NCBI GenBank assembly: GCA_020060215.1
Contig: JAGVAP010000133.1
Location: 1 to 48,502, forward strand
DNA: 48,502 bases
Reading direction: 5' to 3'
Origin: Deltaproteobacteria bacterium
Lineage (GTDB): Bacteria > Desulfobacterota > DSM-4660 > Desulfatiglandales > HGW-15
Shown one piece after another: positions 24,459 through 33,967 of the stretch. The notes beneath the pieces were generated by a model. The model saw only the letters and a program-made list of their open reading frames with translations, was not told the DNA's origin and ran no database searches. The position numbers and the translations under genes were made by a program. Every line of letters begins with the position of its first letter. The first letter of the stretch is position 1.

Positions 24459-24940
24459 ATGCCCGCCCCTGACCTGATAGCCATGGTCCGCGAATCATTC
24501 GCCCTGGACATCAATGGCATCCACGGCATCCGCTACTGGGCCAGGGTGCACTCCTTCGGCGCGCGCTTGGCTGAGGTCACCGGATCCGACCCCCTGGTCC
24601 TGGCCCTCTTTGCTTTGTTTCATGACTCCCGCCGCAGGAACGACGGCCGAGACCCCGGGCACGGCAAACGCGGGGCGGACCTGGCCCGCGCCTCTCTACC
24701 CAGTTTTTCCCCATAGGCTCCTCGCGGCTGGAACTCCTCTGCCGGGCCTGCGCCATGCACACCTCCGGCACCTCGGACTTGGACTCCGACACCACCGTGC
24801 TCGCCTGCTGGGATGCTGACCGCCTGGACCTGGGCCGCATCGGCATTCCCGGACCCGGCCCTGCTGTGCACCGATGCCGCCCGCCGCGAGGACGTCCGCG
24901 CCTGGGCTGCCCGCATCAGTGAATGGCGAAGAGGGACTGC
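24459..24940 (+). pseudogene. HD-domain hydrolase gene with frame disruptions
   Basis: A start at 24459 opens a frame with an HD-domain pattern: GIHGIRYWARV, then FALFHDSRRRNDG (the HD pair) and GADLARA. Around 24,690-24,716 the reading shifts to a second frame carrying SSRLELLCRACAMHTSG and CWDADRLDLGRIGIP, the latter with the expected downstream aspartate. Around 24,845 it returns to the first frame (DPALLCTDAARREDVRAWAA). All three parts make one continuous HD-domain phosphohydrolase of about 160 residues, so two single-base indels are likely. The true end is unclear because the frame runs on antisense into the 3' end of the convergent helicase gene. It is either decayed or affected by assembly errors. 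Confidence 0.65.
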
Positions 24941-24941
24941 T

Positions 24942-27900
24942 TCAGTCGCAACGTGGATCGATCTGTATCCGCAGCATTTCGGCAAGGTGGCGAGCCTGCA
25001 CCTCGTCGTATCTGCCCATGAGGTACTCGAGCAGGTCCTCCTGCCGGGGCTGGCCGAAGACCATCCTGTAGAGGGCCAGACTGCGTTGCAGACGACGATA
25101 ACGACATTCGTCGCGGCTGAAGGGCATGGCCAGTACCCTGCGCTCGATGCTCGCGCCCCCTTCGACCTCGTAGATCCAGTAGGGGATAAGGTCCGAGCTT
25201 CCCGCCTCGCGCTCTTGCCGAGCTGCCTCGAAGAGAATCTCCCAGGGATCGTCGCCGGGCCGCCACCTCCCGGTCAATGCTTCAAGGCCATGCCGGGCTG
25301 CGATATTCTTGCGCACGGCGTGCCCTTTATAACGATGTACCCTTCCTTCCCGCTGCTCCAGGTCCACAGGGTTTGCCGGAAGGTTCCAGTGGGTCAGCGA
25401 GTGGCACCAGACATGGAAGTCCAGACCCTCCTGCCCGACCGATGTTGAAGCCAGGACAAATGGGCGGAACGGCGAGTTGAAGGCCGAGCGTACGGCCTCC
25501 TTGCGGTTCATGGCCTTGTCCTCGTCCCGAGTCTGTCCGTAGCGCAAGGCGTAATGGCAGCGGATGGAAAATGGCTCCATGCGCACGCCCTCGGGACTGA
25601 TCACAAAGCCGTCAGGCCGAAGGGACGAGGTCACGAGGGAGAGGGCGGTGTGCAGCTCCGCGGCAACGCCTCCTGCGATTTTCTGATCCGTGCTTTCCAT
25701 AAGGCCGAGGTGCTCCCGCAGCACGTGGGCCTGCTCGTCCAGCACTGACTGGAGGTTGCCCTGCGCGCAGCGTTCCAGGACCAGCCTCCAGTACTCTTCG
25801 TACGGGTGCGCCCTGGCCCCCAGCAGTGCCGCCACCTCAGGGGCATTGAACTGCTTGCGCAGACCCTCGCCCACGAGCACCGCGGCGTCCCTCAGAACCG
25901 GATCCCACCAGGGCAGCCCGGGAGCCACGCGGCGCAAGGAGCGCATGGCACAGACCGCGGGTCCGGCAAGGGCCAGATCGGCCAGGGCCTCGCAGAGGTC
26001 CTCCGGAGGAGGACCTGAGGGTGCCCCTTCCTCCCAGGCCCTGAGCCAACTCTGCAGGAATCTGCCTAACCCCACATGCTCTTCCGCCTCCTCACCCGAT
26101 GCCGCGCCTAGCCGCGCCGGTCCCCAGCGCTGCTCGCACCAGACTCTACAGCCAGGGTCATGCTCCCGCTCCAGCAGGACCAGCGCACGCCAATACCAGT
26201 CGCGGTCCGGCTTGCCGGACCTGTCCTTAGGCAGGAAGCCCCTCAGCCGTTCGCCAATGCGCGCGGCCACCCTTGCCCTCACCTCGGCGTAAGCAGGCAA
26301 ATCTCCCGCCGCGCAAGCGAACTCCAGTGGATCGACCAACCCGGAGAGGAACGCGGAAGGGAAGAAGAGGGCTAGGGTGATGTGGCCTGCGAAGTTGAGG
26401 AACTCCCGTTCAGGGCTGGCGGGATCGCCCCGGAACTCAAGGCGCCTCCGGAATCTGTCGGAGAGTTCGTCGTAGGCGCATTCCTTCTCGGCCCCGGAGA
26501 CCATCAGCCGCTCAACCGCGTAGGACAAGGTGGCCGAGATCGCGTCAGGCACGACGTTCCATCCGGAGAAGACCAGCGTCTTGGTCAGGCCGTTGGCAGG
26601 TGGATGATCCCTCGATGTCCAGTACGGCAGGGAGGGCGGAAGCCACAGCAGCCTCCAAAGCCCCTTCTCCACGGTCTCCTTCAGCAGCAGCCGCAGGCGC
26701 GGATTGGCCGGATCGATCTCCCGGTAGCCGGCAACGTCTTCCCTGGCTAGGAGGCTTCCTTCCTGCCTGCGGATGATCCCGGCAACTCCGTCCCGAATTG
26801 AGCCGTTGCCCTCCAGCCGTTCCCTGAGGTTTCGCTTCAGGATGTAGTCCTTCATGAAATTCAGTAGATAAGGAGTGGATTTCCAGTATTCCATGACGTT
26901 GCTCTCCCCGACCTCGCGGGCGATGCCGTCCACAAGGCGAAGGTCGGAGAGGTCGCGGCAGGCGAGTTCCAGGGAGGGCATCTGCTCACGAAGCATGGCA
27001 TCGAGCCTTGTCGAGGCGCAGACCCGCTCCGTGCGGCACATGACCCTGCGCAGGGAGCTTTCGATCTCCCCCTTTGCAGCCTCCAGCCGCTCAAGATCAC
27101 CATCCACGTCAGAGGAAAGAAGACATGACCTGAATGCCTTCAGGTTGCCCTTAAGCCCCTCCAGCTTACTTTGATCGTCGAGGAGGAAGGACATCGTCTG
27201 CAGGAAGTCGTCATAATGGTTCTCCCCCTCGTCGTCCCGGCAGTACATCTTGTACGGAGTGGCCGAGAGGAGGAGTATGCGCAGCTCCTCGGAATAGCTG
27301 AACAGCTCCCGGGCCAGATCGGCCACCTGGTTGCCCTCCGAGTCGTCCAGCAGGTCCTTGAAGCGCTGGAATTCGTCCAGGATGATCAGGTCCGGCTCGA
27401 GGGCGGTTATGCAGCACCTGGCGAGCAGCCGGCGTAGATCGCTGGTCAGCTTCTTCGCCTGAAGATCATTCTCTGGCGTGATGCACCGCCTCCCGTCATG
27501 GAAGAGAGAAATTAGCTCGGCCAACTCGGTTGCAAGCTTCTTCTCCCCTTCCAACTTGCCCACGAAATTATCAGCGATTTCCCGATCGAACTGCAGCGGG
27601 CGCTTGAGTTCCTCCATCCATCCGGGGCCAGCGCTGGCTTTGAGCAACCTCGCCAGCCCCTTGCGCGAGTATCCGGTCCGGGTGCGCAGGATGTCGTACA
27701 GGAGGTGGCGCTCGAGCTTGATGCCGGTTGATTGACCATGACTGAAGGTTGTTCCGGGAGTGAAGCTGATGAAGTTCAGGTCTTTCTCCTGGAGGCTCCT
27801 GACGTTCAGGGGCAGGAGAGTAAACCTTGTGGACTGGACGAAGGCAGGTCGGCCGGTGACGTTGAGGCGACTTACATTCTGCCTGGCTATGTCAGCATTG

Positions 27901-28124
27901 GAGCAGATGTAGACGATGTCGATGCGGGGGCAGGTGCCCTTGAGGTGTTCGACTATCCTGCCGATGAGCCCGCGGGCGACCAGGGTCTTGCCCAAGCCGA
28001 CCTCGTCAGCGACCAGAAAGCGCCTGGCCGGGTCCTCGTCCAGGAACATTCTCCTGAAGACGTGGTCCACGGTCCTGCGCTGGAAGTCCTTGAGCCTGTC
28101 AGGCGGTGACGCTTGTTTCGACAT
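24942..28124 (-). CDS. SNF2-type helicase of a second defence-like module
   Basis: About 1060 residues. The N-terminal helicase half has Walker A FLVADEVGLGKTLVA (about 36-50), motif II ILDEFQRF (about 247, DEFQ instead of DEAH) and motif III LLLSATPYKMY (about 283). A long insertion of about 500 residues of unknown fold follows, then motif V STSVGQEGLDFHVWC (about 895) and motif VI QREGRVHRYKG (about 926). This is the layout of large SNF2/COG0553-like helicases in prokaryotic conflict systems. The ATG at 28124 fits because it overlaps the 3' end of the upstream PLD gene by 26 bp and the sequence before it is not conserved-looking. Translation is therefore probably coupled. The canonical DISARM class 1 SNF2 protein DrmD is an alternative identity, but gene order and the partner genes argue against it. 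Confidence 0.87.
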   Translation of the reverse strand: MSKQASPPDRLKDFQRRTVDHVFRRMFLDEDPARRFLVADEVGLGKTLVARGLIGRIVEHLKGTCPRIDIVYICSNADIARQNVSRLNVTGRPAFVQSTRFTLLPLNVRSLQEKDLNFISFTPGTTFSHGQSTGIKLERHLLYDILRTRTGYSRKGLARLLKASAGPGWMEELKRPLQFDREIADNFVGKLEGEKKLATELAELISLFHDGRRCITPENDLQAKKLTSDLRRLLARCCITALEPDLIILDEFQRFKDLLDDSEGNQVADLARELFSYSEELRILLLSATPYKMYCRDDEGENHYDDFLQTMSFLLDDQSKLEGLKGNLKAFRSCLLSSDVDGDLERLEAAKGEIESSLRRVMCRTERVCASTRLDAMLREQMPSLELACRDLSDLRLVDGIAREVGESNVMEYWKSTPYLLNFMKDYILKRNLRERLEGNGSIRDGVAGIIRRQEGSLLAREDVAGYREIDPANPRLRLLLKETVEKGLWRLLWLPPSLPYWTSRDHPPANGLTKTLVFSGWNVVPDAISATLSYAVERLMVSGAEKECAYDELSDRFRRRLEFRGDPASPEREFLNFAGHITLALFFPSAFLSGLVDPLEFACAAGDLPAYAEVRARVAARIGERLRGFLPKDRSGKPDRDWYWRALVLLEREHDPGCRVWCEQRWGPARLGAASGEEAEEHVGLGRFLQSWLRAWEEGAPSGPPPEDLCEALADLALAGPAVCAMRSLRRVAPGLPWWDPVLRDAAVLVGEGLRKQFNAPEVAALLGARAHPYEEYWRLVLERCAQGNLQSVLDEQAHVLREHLGLMESTDQKIAGGVAAELHTALSLVTSSLRPDGFVISPEGVRMEPFSIRCHYALRYGQTRDEDKAMNRKEAVRSAFNSPFRPFVLASTSVGQEGLDFHVWCHSLTHWNLPANPVDLEQREGRVHRYKGHAVRKNIAARHGLEALTGRWRPGDDPWEILFEAARQEREAGSSDLIPYWIYEVEGGASIERRVLAMPFSRDECRYRRLQRSLALYRMVFGQPRQEDLLEYLMGRYDEVQARHLAEMLRIQIDPRCD

Positions 28125-29912
28125 CCCGTCCCATCGCTTCACGAAAGATGTTCCAGACAGCCATAAACTCAGCGGGAAGCAGCGGTTCCCCATTCTCGTC
28201 GGCAAGCCCAGAGAGACGGTCCACCAGAGCGGCCACATCCTTCAGGCGCGCCGGCTCCCTGGACCATGCCTGCGCGAGCATCTCGAAGAGAGGAGTCTCG
28301 TTCGCATCGGAGCTCCTCCATCTTCCTCCGGTGCCATTGGCGTTATTTCCGTTGATGGCCGGCTCGGGCAGCTGACCCAGGTCCGCGAGCAGAAGAAGCA
28401 GGTAGCGCACGAAGGCCTCGCGATTCCTCAGAATGCCCCCCAGGACGGACAGCACCCGGTCCTCCGGCCCACCGCTCAGGGGCAGATCAAGCGCGAAGCA
28501 GGCCTCCTCGTCGCCCATTGCCAGGCGGAAGCCAGTCAGGGTGGTGATCTCTCCCGCTTCGACGGTCCCGAGGACAACTGGGCTGGTGGGATCCAAGAGC
28601 GGAACATCGGCGGCATGTTCACGAGGCCGGGACAGCGGCCAGGCCGAAACATGCACTCCTTCCAGCTCGATGCGCTCGGCCGTGTGCAGCTCCAAGCTCC
28701 AGCCACCCTCCACGCGCGTGCAACGCAACTCGAGCCGAACCCTGGACAAGGTCTTTCGCACTTCCTCGATCCGGAGCGCCTCCGGGACGCTCGACTTCTC
28801 CTCGATATTTTCCTGAGGCTGGTATTCCTCGAGCAGGTCCCTGATCCCATTTCCCGCTTCTATCCATGAGTCGGGTTTGCCCACGCGGCTGTATTTTCCA
28901 CTCAGCTGCACAAGCAGCTCTATGTTCTTCCCCTCCACGAGTGCCGGGTTGGAGGCGTTGGCCGAGCCGAGGTAAAGGTGTGCGTCCCATCCCGTCTTGA
29001 TGACGTACGCCTTGGCGTGCAGACCTTGCAGGCGATCCCCGGGCCTCTCTTCCTCGGTATTCTCTCCCCTTTCATCAAGCGCGAAGAGTTTGCCAAATTC
29101 ACCCAGAACAGGGGCGGGAATCTTGTCCATCTCCTCGCTGCGCGAGATGAGAACAGCGGACACTTGGACCTGGAGGCGAGTTGTTCAAGCGCCTTCGGGC
29201 CCAGGAACGGGGAGATCACGCCAAGCTCGTCGCATCTGTCGGGGAGCCATCCGAATCCTCGCCCCCCTCGGCCGAGAACGTGGAAGCGGACTTGCTCGAA
29301 GCTCCCCGGTGGTTCCCAGGCGCACCGCCAGGCCTCGCTGGAGAGGGTCTTTATCTGTTCGCTGCGGTAATAGGACAGCGGCTTTGCAGTCATCCCGGGC
29401 AGGTCGGAGATCAGTCTGGCCAGGGGGCCGTTTCCCTCAAGCCTCTTGCGGCCGACCTCCCCCTCCAGCTGCAGGAAGAGGTCCCACGAGTTGTCCCGGG
29501 TGAGATTGCGGGAGCCTGCCAGTACGCGGAGCCTCGGCGGGCCATCTCCCTCCAGGGGCAGAAAGCGGAGCAGCCAGAACTTGGGGTGGAAGGCGCCGCC
29601 CCGGGGCGCGGCCGATTCATGGATCATCTCCTCCATCAGGGAGTAGAGCTGGTGCGGCTTGTCCGGAATCCTGAGCCTTCCACGCTCCGAAAAGACGGTC
29701 AGGCGGCCGGCCACCCGGCGCAGGCCCTCCACCAGGCGGATCGGGTCATCAAGAGACGCCTGCCCCATCCCAAGCCAGGCCAAATGGAGGGGCAGAGACA
29801 GCAGGGCCATCAGGTCCAGGGAATAGGTAGCCGCCACCCCCAGGTCGAAGACCATTCCCGCGGGCGGGATCAGGGCATCGGTCAAGGTCGTCCGTTCATT
29901 GAAGGGGATCAT
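28099..29912 (-). pseudogene. Phospholipase D-fold protein gene with a single frameshift
   Basis: Two overlapping frames together encode one PLD-family protein of about 600 residues. The first (from ATG 29912) carries the first half-site, with GAFHPKFWLLRF (about 105) and LAGSRNLT. The second, entered near 29,163, carries the second half-site GLHAKAYVIKT...LYLGSANAS (about 295). Both HxK motifs, which form the active site in PLD nucleases, are thus present but in different frames. One added G at the AAGTGTCC site (giving AAGGTGTCC) restores a continuous protein reading SRSKVSAVLISRSEE. It may be a real inactivating mutation, a sequencing error or programmed frameshifting. It lies between the DUF6361-type gene (2-bp gap) and the helicase. 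DISARM's DrmC is also a PLD protein, but this one belongs to the opposite-strand module. Confidence 0.75.
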
Positions 29913-29914
29913 CT

Positions 29915-31117
29915 TCAGAGCCCCCCGCGGAGGTCCTCAAGCAAGGTGCCGACCGTGCCCCAGCGGTAGGAGAGCCTTCTGGTCCCAGCGTGTCCGCTCC
30001 ACTGGCCCAAGGCCTTGAGGTTGACGAAGCGGGATTGGGTATTCTTGAGCTTGATCTCCCTTTCACGCACCAAGCTCCTGGCGGATGGCAGATCGGAGAT
30101 AGGGGAGCCCGCCTCGAGCACCGTTTTCCAAAATTTCTCGACGAAGACCTTGGTTCGCTCCTGAATCGGCCGTCCCCATTCAGCCGAGAGGGGCCAGAGA
30201 AAGGCCGGCGACCAGACGGCGAGCTCAACGAATTCGTGATCAGCCTGCCATTCCTCCAGTTCGCGCCGGTGCTCCTCGACAAGCCCATCTGATTCTGCCA
30301 GCTCTGCTAGCTGGAGGTTGTAGAGCAGGGCGGCGCCCCGGACGAGAAAGGAGAAGAGGCGCGCCCAATCGAGGACATCACTGTGCGTGGGGGAGAAAGA
30401 GCCCTTATCGGGGTGCATCCATGGAAAATCGCAGAGGATTGGCTCGGAACTTTGGCCTGCCTTGCTCGCCAGCCAGGTCAGAAGGCTGCCCCGTTGGTGC
30501 CTTTGCAGGGATTCCCTGATGAACTCGGCCTCCTCCTTCTCCAGCAGAAAGGTCGCGCCCGTTGGAAATCCCTCTGGCCGCAGAGCGACCGCGTGAGGGC
30601 TCCAGGTCTCGCTCCGAACATCTTCCACCCACTCGCCGTCGTCGCGCCTGGCGCGGTTCCCCCGCAAGGCCAGAATCTGATCCATGCTCCGAAGATAATC
30701 CTGCTGCGATCCCTGGAAGCGGCGCAGACCCCAGGCTCCGAGCCCGGTCCAGTAGACCGAGCTCGGCAGGCGCTGGACCACGGCCCCGGCGTCCCTGCCG
30801 ATGATCCCGCTGCCTTTGTCGTGCTCCATGAGTTCGTTCCTGAGCTGCGCCTCCACTGCTCGTCCTTGGCCTGGCAAGGAGTGCGAGGGGATGCGGCGCT
30901 CCTCCAGGCCTGCGTAAAGCCAGGGAATGAAGAGCATGTAGCGCAACCGGGTCTGGATGATCGAAGTCCCGGGGAAAAGGTGGTCCGAGATCGCATCCCG
31001 TATGGAGCCGATGCCGAGTTCGTCCCGGGAGTCCTTCTCCCTGAAGAGGGCCAGAAATCGCAGGCTGCGCTCGTGAGCTGCCGAGTCGTGGTCCAGCCAG
31101 GAAATCGTAGATGTCAT
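29915..31117 (-). CDS. DUF6361-type protein
   Basis: A 400-residue protein resembling the DUF6361 family, which has no known activity. Characteristic parts are the opening TISWLDHDSAAHERSLRFL, GIGSIRDAISDHLFPGTS (about 37-54), RYMLFIPWLY (about 60) and YWTGLGAWGLRRF (about 124). The C-terminal basic segment (NTQSRFVNLKALGQWSG) may contact DNA. No catalytic triad or nucleotide-binding loop is visible. It is the first gene of the leftward three-gene module, 2 bp before the PLD gene, and is presumably the sensor or adaptor subunit; that role is inferred from position. The upstream start is well placed after a 248-bp gap that should contain the promoter. Confidence 0.75.
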   Translation of the reverse strand: MTSTISWLDHDSAAHERSLRFLALFREKDSRDELGIGSIRDAISDHLFPGTSIIQTRLRYMLFIPWLYAGLEERRIPSHSLPGQGRAVEAQLRNELMEHDKGSGIIGRDAGAVVQRLPSSVYWTGLGAWGLRRFQGSQQDYLRSMDQILALRGNRARRDDGEWVEDVRSETWSPHAVALRPEGFPTGATFLLEKEEAEFIRESLQRHQRGSLLTWLASKAGQSSEPILCDFPWMHPDKGSFSPTHSDVLDWARLFSFLVRGAALLYNLQLAELAESDGLVEEHRRELEEWQADHEFVELAVWSPAFLWPLSAEWGRPIQERTKVFVEKFWKTVLEAGSPISDLPSARSLVREREIKLKNTQSRFVNLKALGQWSGHAGTRRLSYRWGTVGTLLEDLRGGL

Positions 31118-31365
31118 GCCAGCTCCAGAGGTAGGTGGGCGGATATTTCCGGGAGCATGAAAATACTTTCACTAAAGATTTACACTCCGGCCGCTCCGCC
31201 TTTGCTTAAATTAACTTGAAAAGTTCTAATACGTACTTTTTTCTGAACAGCAAGATCATAAGGATGCTCGCATGTAATAGTCATCAAATGCTATTGTCCT
31301 CTGTTGGGAAATCCACCACCGAGGTGGCGTGGAGAAAAACTGCTGGGAAAAAGCCGGAAGTGAAA
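31118..31365. other. Intergenic region carrying the DUF6361 operon promoter
   Basis: A 248-bp gap between two leftward operons. It is AT-rich around 31,160-31,270. A short palindrome AACTT-GAA-AAGTT lies at 31213-31225, about 95 bp before the DUF6361 gene start, and could be an operator. No convincing terminator for the upstream secreted-protein operon is seen. Confidence 0.4.
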
Positions 31366-32616
31366 TCAATGAAGCAAGACCAAAACATTATCAAGAAGCC
31401 CTTGGTATCGGTCGTTCATGATAGCCGCCTGATGGGCAAAGGGATAGGCCTTCAGAGGGGTGTTGCGCTCCAGATACCAGTTAGCCATGGCTGAGAAGTT
31501 CTCTGCAGTTGGGTTTGTCTGGGCTTGCAAAGCTAGCTGTTCTAGGGAAGAAGGGGCACCTTGCGAGCAGTTCGAGGAAGCATCCTGCAAAGGAAGGGTG
31601 CCGAGGCTCAGGACAACAAGACCAACCAAGCCTGGAAGTTCATCTATCGTTCCTTCGAAGGCAATTTCGACATCATCCAAGTGAATATCCTCATGAATGG
31701 CTGATTCCTCACTAGCGGAATAGTAGAAGATTTTCTTAAGACCTTCCTGGCAGCCCTTTACGTATTCGTGGTCGATCGACCACAGCATTCCCCGTTTGTA
31801 AAGCAGGGATGCGAAACGATATCTTCCCTGGCTTTCGTACTGTTTTGCTAGAAAATAGAGGACAACTGGATCGTAGGGGTCCATGTCCAACAGCTGGAAC
31901 AGCCCATCTGTGTCGAGCTCGGCCACTTTCCCGGGGGGCAACCGCTTCCCGCGCTCCCAGAGTATGGGTATTGTGGCTATTGATTCGCCCTGGATAGTTC
32001 TGCGGGCATTCTCTCCGTACCTCAGGCCGATCCGGTCAGCAATCTTTTCTACAACTTCTTCGACCCGGCTTTCTGAACAAATTTCTAGGAAATCGAAGAA
32101 GGAAACTGTCTCATCACCCCGGGCAAAAGCATCATCCAAAGTTTGCACCAATTGAGTCCAATCCGGAAGGGCCGTACGATCCAGCCCGGCAGGTGGGACC
32201 GCCACGACGACTTTGCAATACTGCCCCTGACAATCTTCGTAGACAGTTTGCATCCCTCTGACGGTTATGGCCCCGCTCCCTCCAGCAATTTTGGAAATCC
32301 GTTCCCCGACTCCACTCTCCCGAATCCGCTCCGGCCAGTCGCTCCGGTCCACCCCCACAGGAAGGACGAGGTTGCCTTGTGCCTGAAGCTTGGCTTTCGC
32401 CAAGGCCCAGTTCTGGCTTGCCGAAGTTGAGTCCCGAGCTTTCGCCATTCCTACCGAAAAGATATACCCATCATGGCTATAGGAATTGCCCGAAAGTATC
32501 TCTTCCTTGTGCTCTTGGAATACGGAATGTGGGGAGTGCCTGTCCCAGGCGGCGGGCACCCCCCCGGGGCAACTCAACAGCAAAAGAATAAAGAGAAAAA
32601 CCCAGCACTTATTCAT
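31366..32616 (-). CDS. Exported protein of the CsgG-like operon, unknown function
   Basis: A 416-residue protein with a clear N-terminal export signal (MNKCWVFLFILLLL) followed by LLSC, which would fit a lipobox, or alternatively a signal peptidase I site after VPAA. The mature protein shows a repeated pattern shared with its neighbour: a 'SxG.A..RDSTSASQNWALAKAKLQAQG' type helix (about 55-85), as in LPP20/FlgP-type lipoproteins. The C-terminal part (about 240-416) is helical with TPR-like segments (YFLAKQYESQGRYRFASLLY, MANWYLERNTPLKAYPFAHQ). Its ATG directly abuts the stop of the preceding gene (TAGATG). It is the last gene of the operon. TPR-like repeats suggest protein-protein contacts in the periplasm; the function is unknown. 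Confidence 0.75.
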   Translation of the reverse strand: MNKCWVFLFILLLLSCPGGVPAAWDRHSPHSVFQEHKEEILSGNSYSHDGYIFSVGMAKARDSTSASQNWALAKAKLQAQGNLVLPVGVDRSDWPERIRESGVGERISKIAGGSGAITVRGMQTVYEDCQGQYCKVVVAVPPAGLDRTALPDWTQLVQTLDDAFARGDETVSFFDFLEICSESRVEEVVEKIADRIGLRYGENARRTIQGESIATIPILWERGKRLPPGKVAELDTDGLFQLLDMDPYDPVVLYFLAKQYESQGRYRFASLLYKRGMLWSIDHEYVKGCQEGLKKIFYYSASEESAIHEDIHLDDVEIAFEGTIDELPGLVGLVVLSLGTLPLQDASSNCSQGAPSSLEQLALQAQTNPTAENFSAMANWYLERNTPLKAYPFAHQAAIMNDRYQGLLDNVLVLLH

Positions 32617-33945
32617 CTAGAATGAATCTTTGTCTGCGTCCGAGCCGGCACCGTGGTAGCTTCCGCCTTGACCGGACCCAGCCTTGTAGACGTTGCTAGA
32701 TGGCTTGGCCCCGGGAGCGGACGCCTTCTGTGGTTCCGTTGCCATTTTGTTTCCCAGTATGTTCGCATGCGCTGCACTGGCTGGAGACCAGGCGATAATT
32801 ACTCCCGCAACCCTCTGATTCACCAGCGGGTGAACCGTGTCCCAGCTTTTTACTTTTGTGATACCCGAAACCTTCAAAGCATTGGCGTGCGATTCCACTT
32901 TATCTTTGAAGTACGATTCGTTCTTATATTGCTCCATCCCGTCCTCGAATTCTTTTGTAGACTCGAAATTCTGAACTTCGCTTTCAACGGTAGCAATCTC
33001 GCCCGCAAAGGAGCGGAGGGCACCTAAAGCGGCCATATTGGCCTTCTCGAAAGCGGCATCCAGGGCTCTGGGATTGTCCGTTGCGGGCACTCCCTGACCA
33101 TATGCAACCAGGACCAAGCGCCCGTTCTCATCTGTTTTCTGCTGCACCCCGAAGGTCGAAAGGAGGACAAGCTTGTCGGTGGGTATCTGATCAATAATTC
33201 TCTTCTGAGGGGTTCCGGCTGGCACATTGGCGCCCTTGCCGCTGAACATAGCATCCGCCATCTTGTGCAGCTTCTCGCTGTAAACCGCAATTACGCCAAT
33301 TTGGCCCTTTTTCCCATCCGGCGAGGCTTCGAAAACCTTCATTGCCTGCATCCCCACAACTCGCGCCGAAGCCACCTTGCGGATCAATTGTTTGAAATCT
33401 TCGGACGTGGCAATTTTCCTTACCTCTTCTTTCGGAACAGGCTTGCTGAGGTTAACACCTTCTTCAGCAAGCATCTTATCCAGTTTGGCATTTACCAATG
33501 CGGAAGTCTTTTCGAGGATGTCTGGACTCTTCATGGCCTCGGACTCACGTTGTGCACGCACCGCGGGGTTTTCCCCTTCCACGTAGTCGTTGACGACATC
33601 TTTCGAGATTTCCACACCAAGATACTCCACCATTTCCTTTTTGGCCTGAAGCATGGCCTTCTCGAATGCGTTGGCACGCGAGGTAAGATAAGCCTTGTTG
33701 TCCCGAGGCGCCTGAATGGTCCCGGTACCAACGGCGATATAGAAGTCGCCTCCCTTTTCCCTGGTATTCACCCCACGGGCGTAGTTCTTTCCATTAAGGT
33801 AATCGTCTATCTCATCAGTTACACTCCGGTCGTCCGGGAAAGAAGCCTTTTGATCCACCTGGAACTCAGGGGTGGGTTCTTCAGCTCTGGCAGCTACCGC
33901 ACAAAAGCAGACGAACAGAAGTATTGGCAGCAGATGCTTCTTCAC
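32617..33945 (-). CDS. Periplasmic DUF6844-type protein
   Basis: A 442-residue exported protein with a classical signal peptide (MKKHLLPILLFVCFCAVAARA, cleavage after ARA). The mature part resembles the DUF6844 family of uncharacterised proteins. It includes a segment about residues 65-105 (YIAVGTGTIQAPRDNKAYL and SRANAFEKAMLQAKKE), an acidic helical region, and the segment YSEKLHKMADAMFSGKG (about 225). The extreme C-terminus is Gly/Ser/Ala-rich and probably disordered. It sits 22 bp after the CsgG-like gene and is directly followed by the next gene. The repeated 'SRANAFEKA' type element is also seen in related form in the other exported proteins of this operon, which points to a common periplasmic assembly. 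Confidence 0.8.
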   Translation of the reverse strand: MKKHLLPILLFVCFCAVAARAEEPTPEFQVDQKASFPDDRSVTDEIDDYLNGKNYARGVNTREKGGDFYIAVGTGTIQAPRDNKAYLTSRANAFEKAMLQAKKEMVEYLGVEISKDVVNDYVEGENPAVRAQRESEAMKSPDILEKTSALVNAKLDKMLAEEGVNLSKPVPKEEVRKIATSEDFKQLIRKVASARVVGMQAMKVFEASPDGKKGQIGVIAVYSEKLHKMADAMFSGKGANVPAGTPQKRIIDQIPTDKLVLLSTFGVQQKTDENGRLVLVAYGQGVPATDNPRALDAAFEKANMAALGALRSFAGEIATVESEVQNFESTKEFEDGMEQYKNESYFKDKVESHANALKVSGITKVKSWDTVHPLVNQRVAGVIIAWSPASAAHANILGNKMATEPQKASAPGAKPSSNVYKAGSGQGGSYHGAGSDADKDSF

Positions 33946-33967
33946 AATATTCTCCTTGAGTTTGCTC

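Noticed and set aside
28099..29912. PLD-fold gene as DISARM drmC
   Set aside because: It is on the opposite strand, embedded in a DUF6361/SNF2 module and about 4.4 kb beyond the DISARM-like operon, so the symbol was not assigned.
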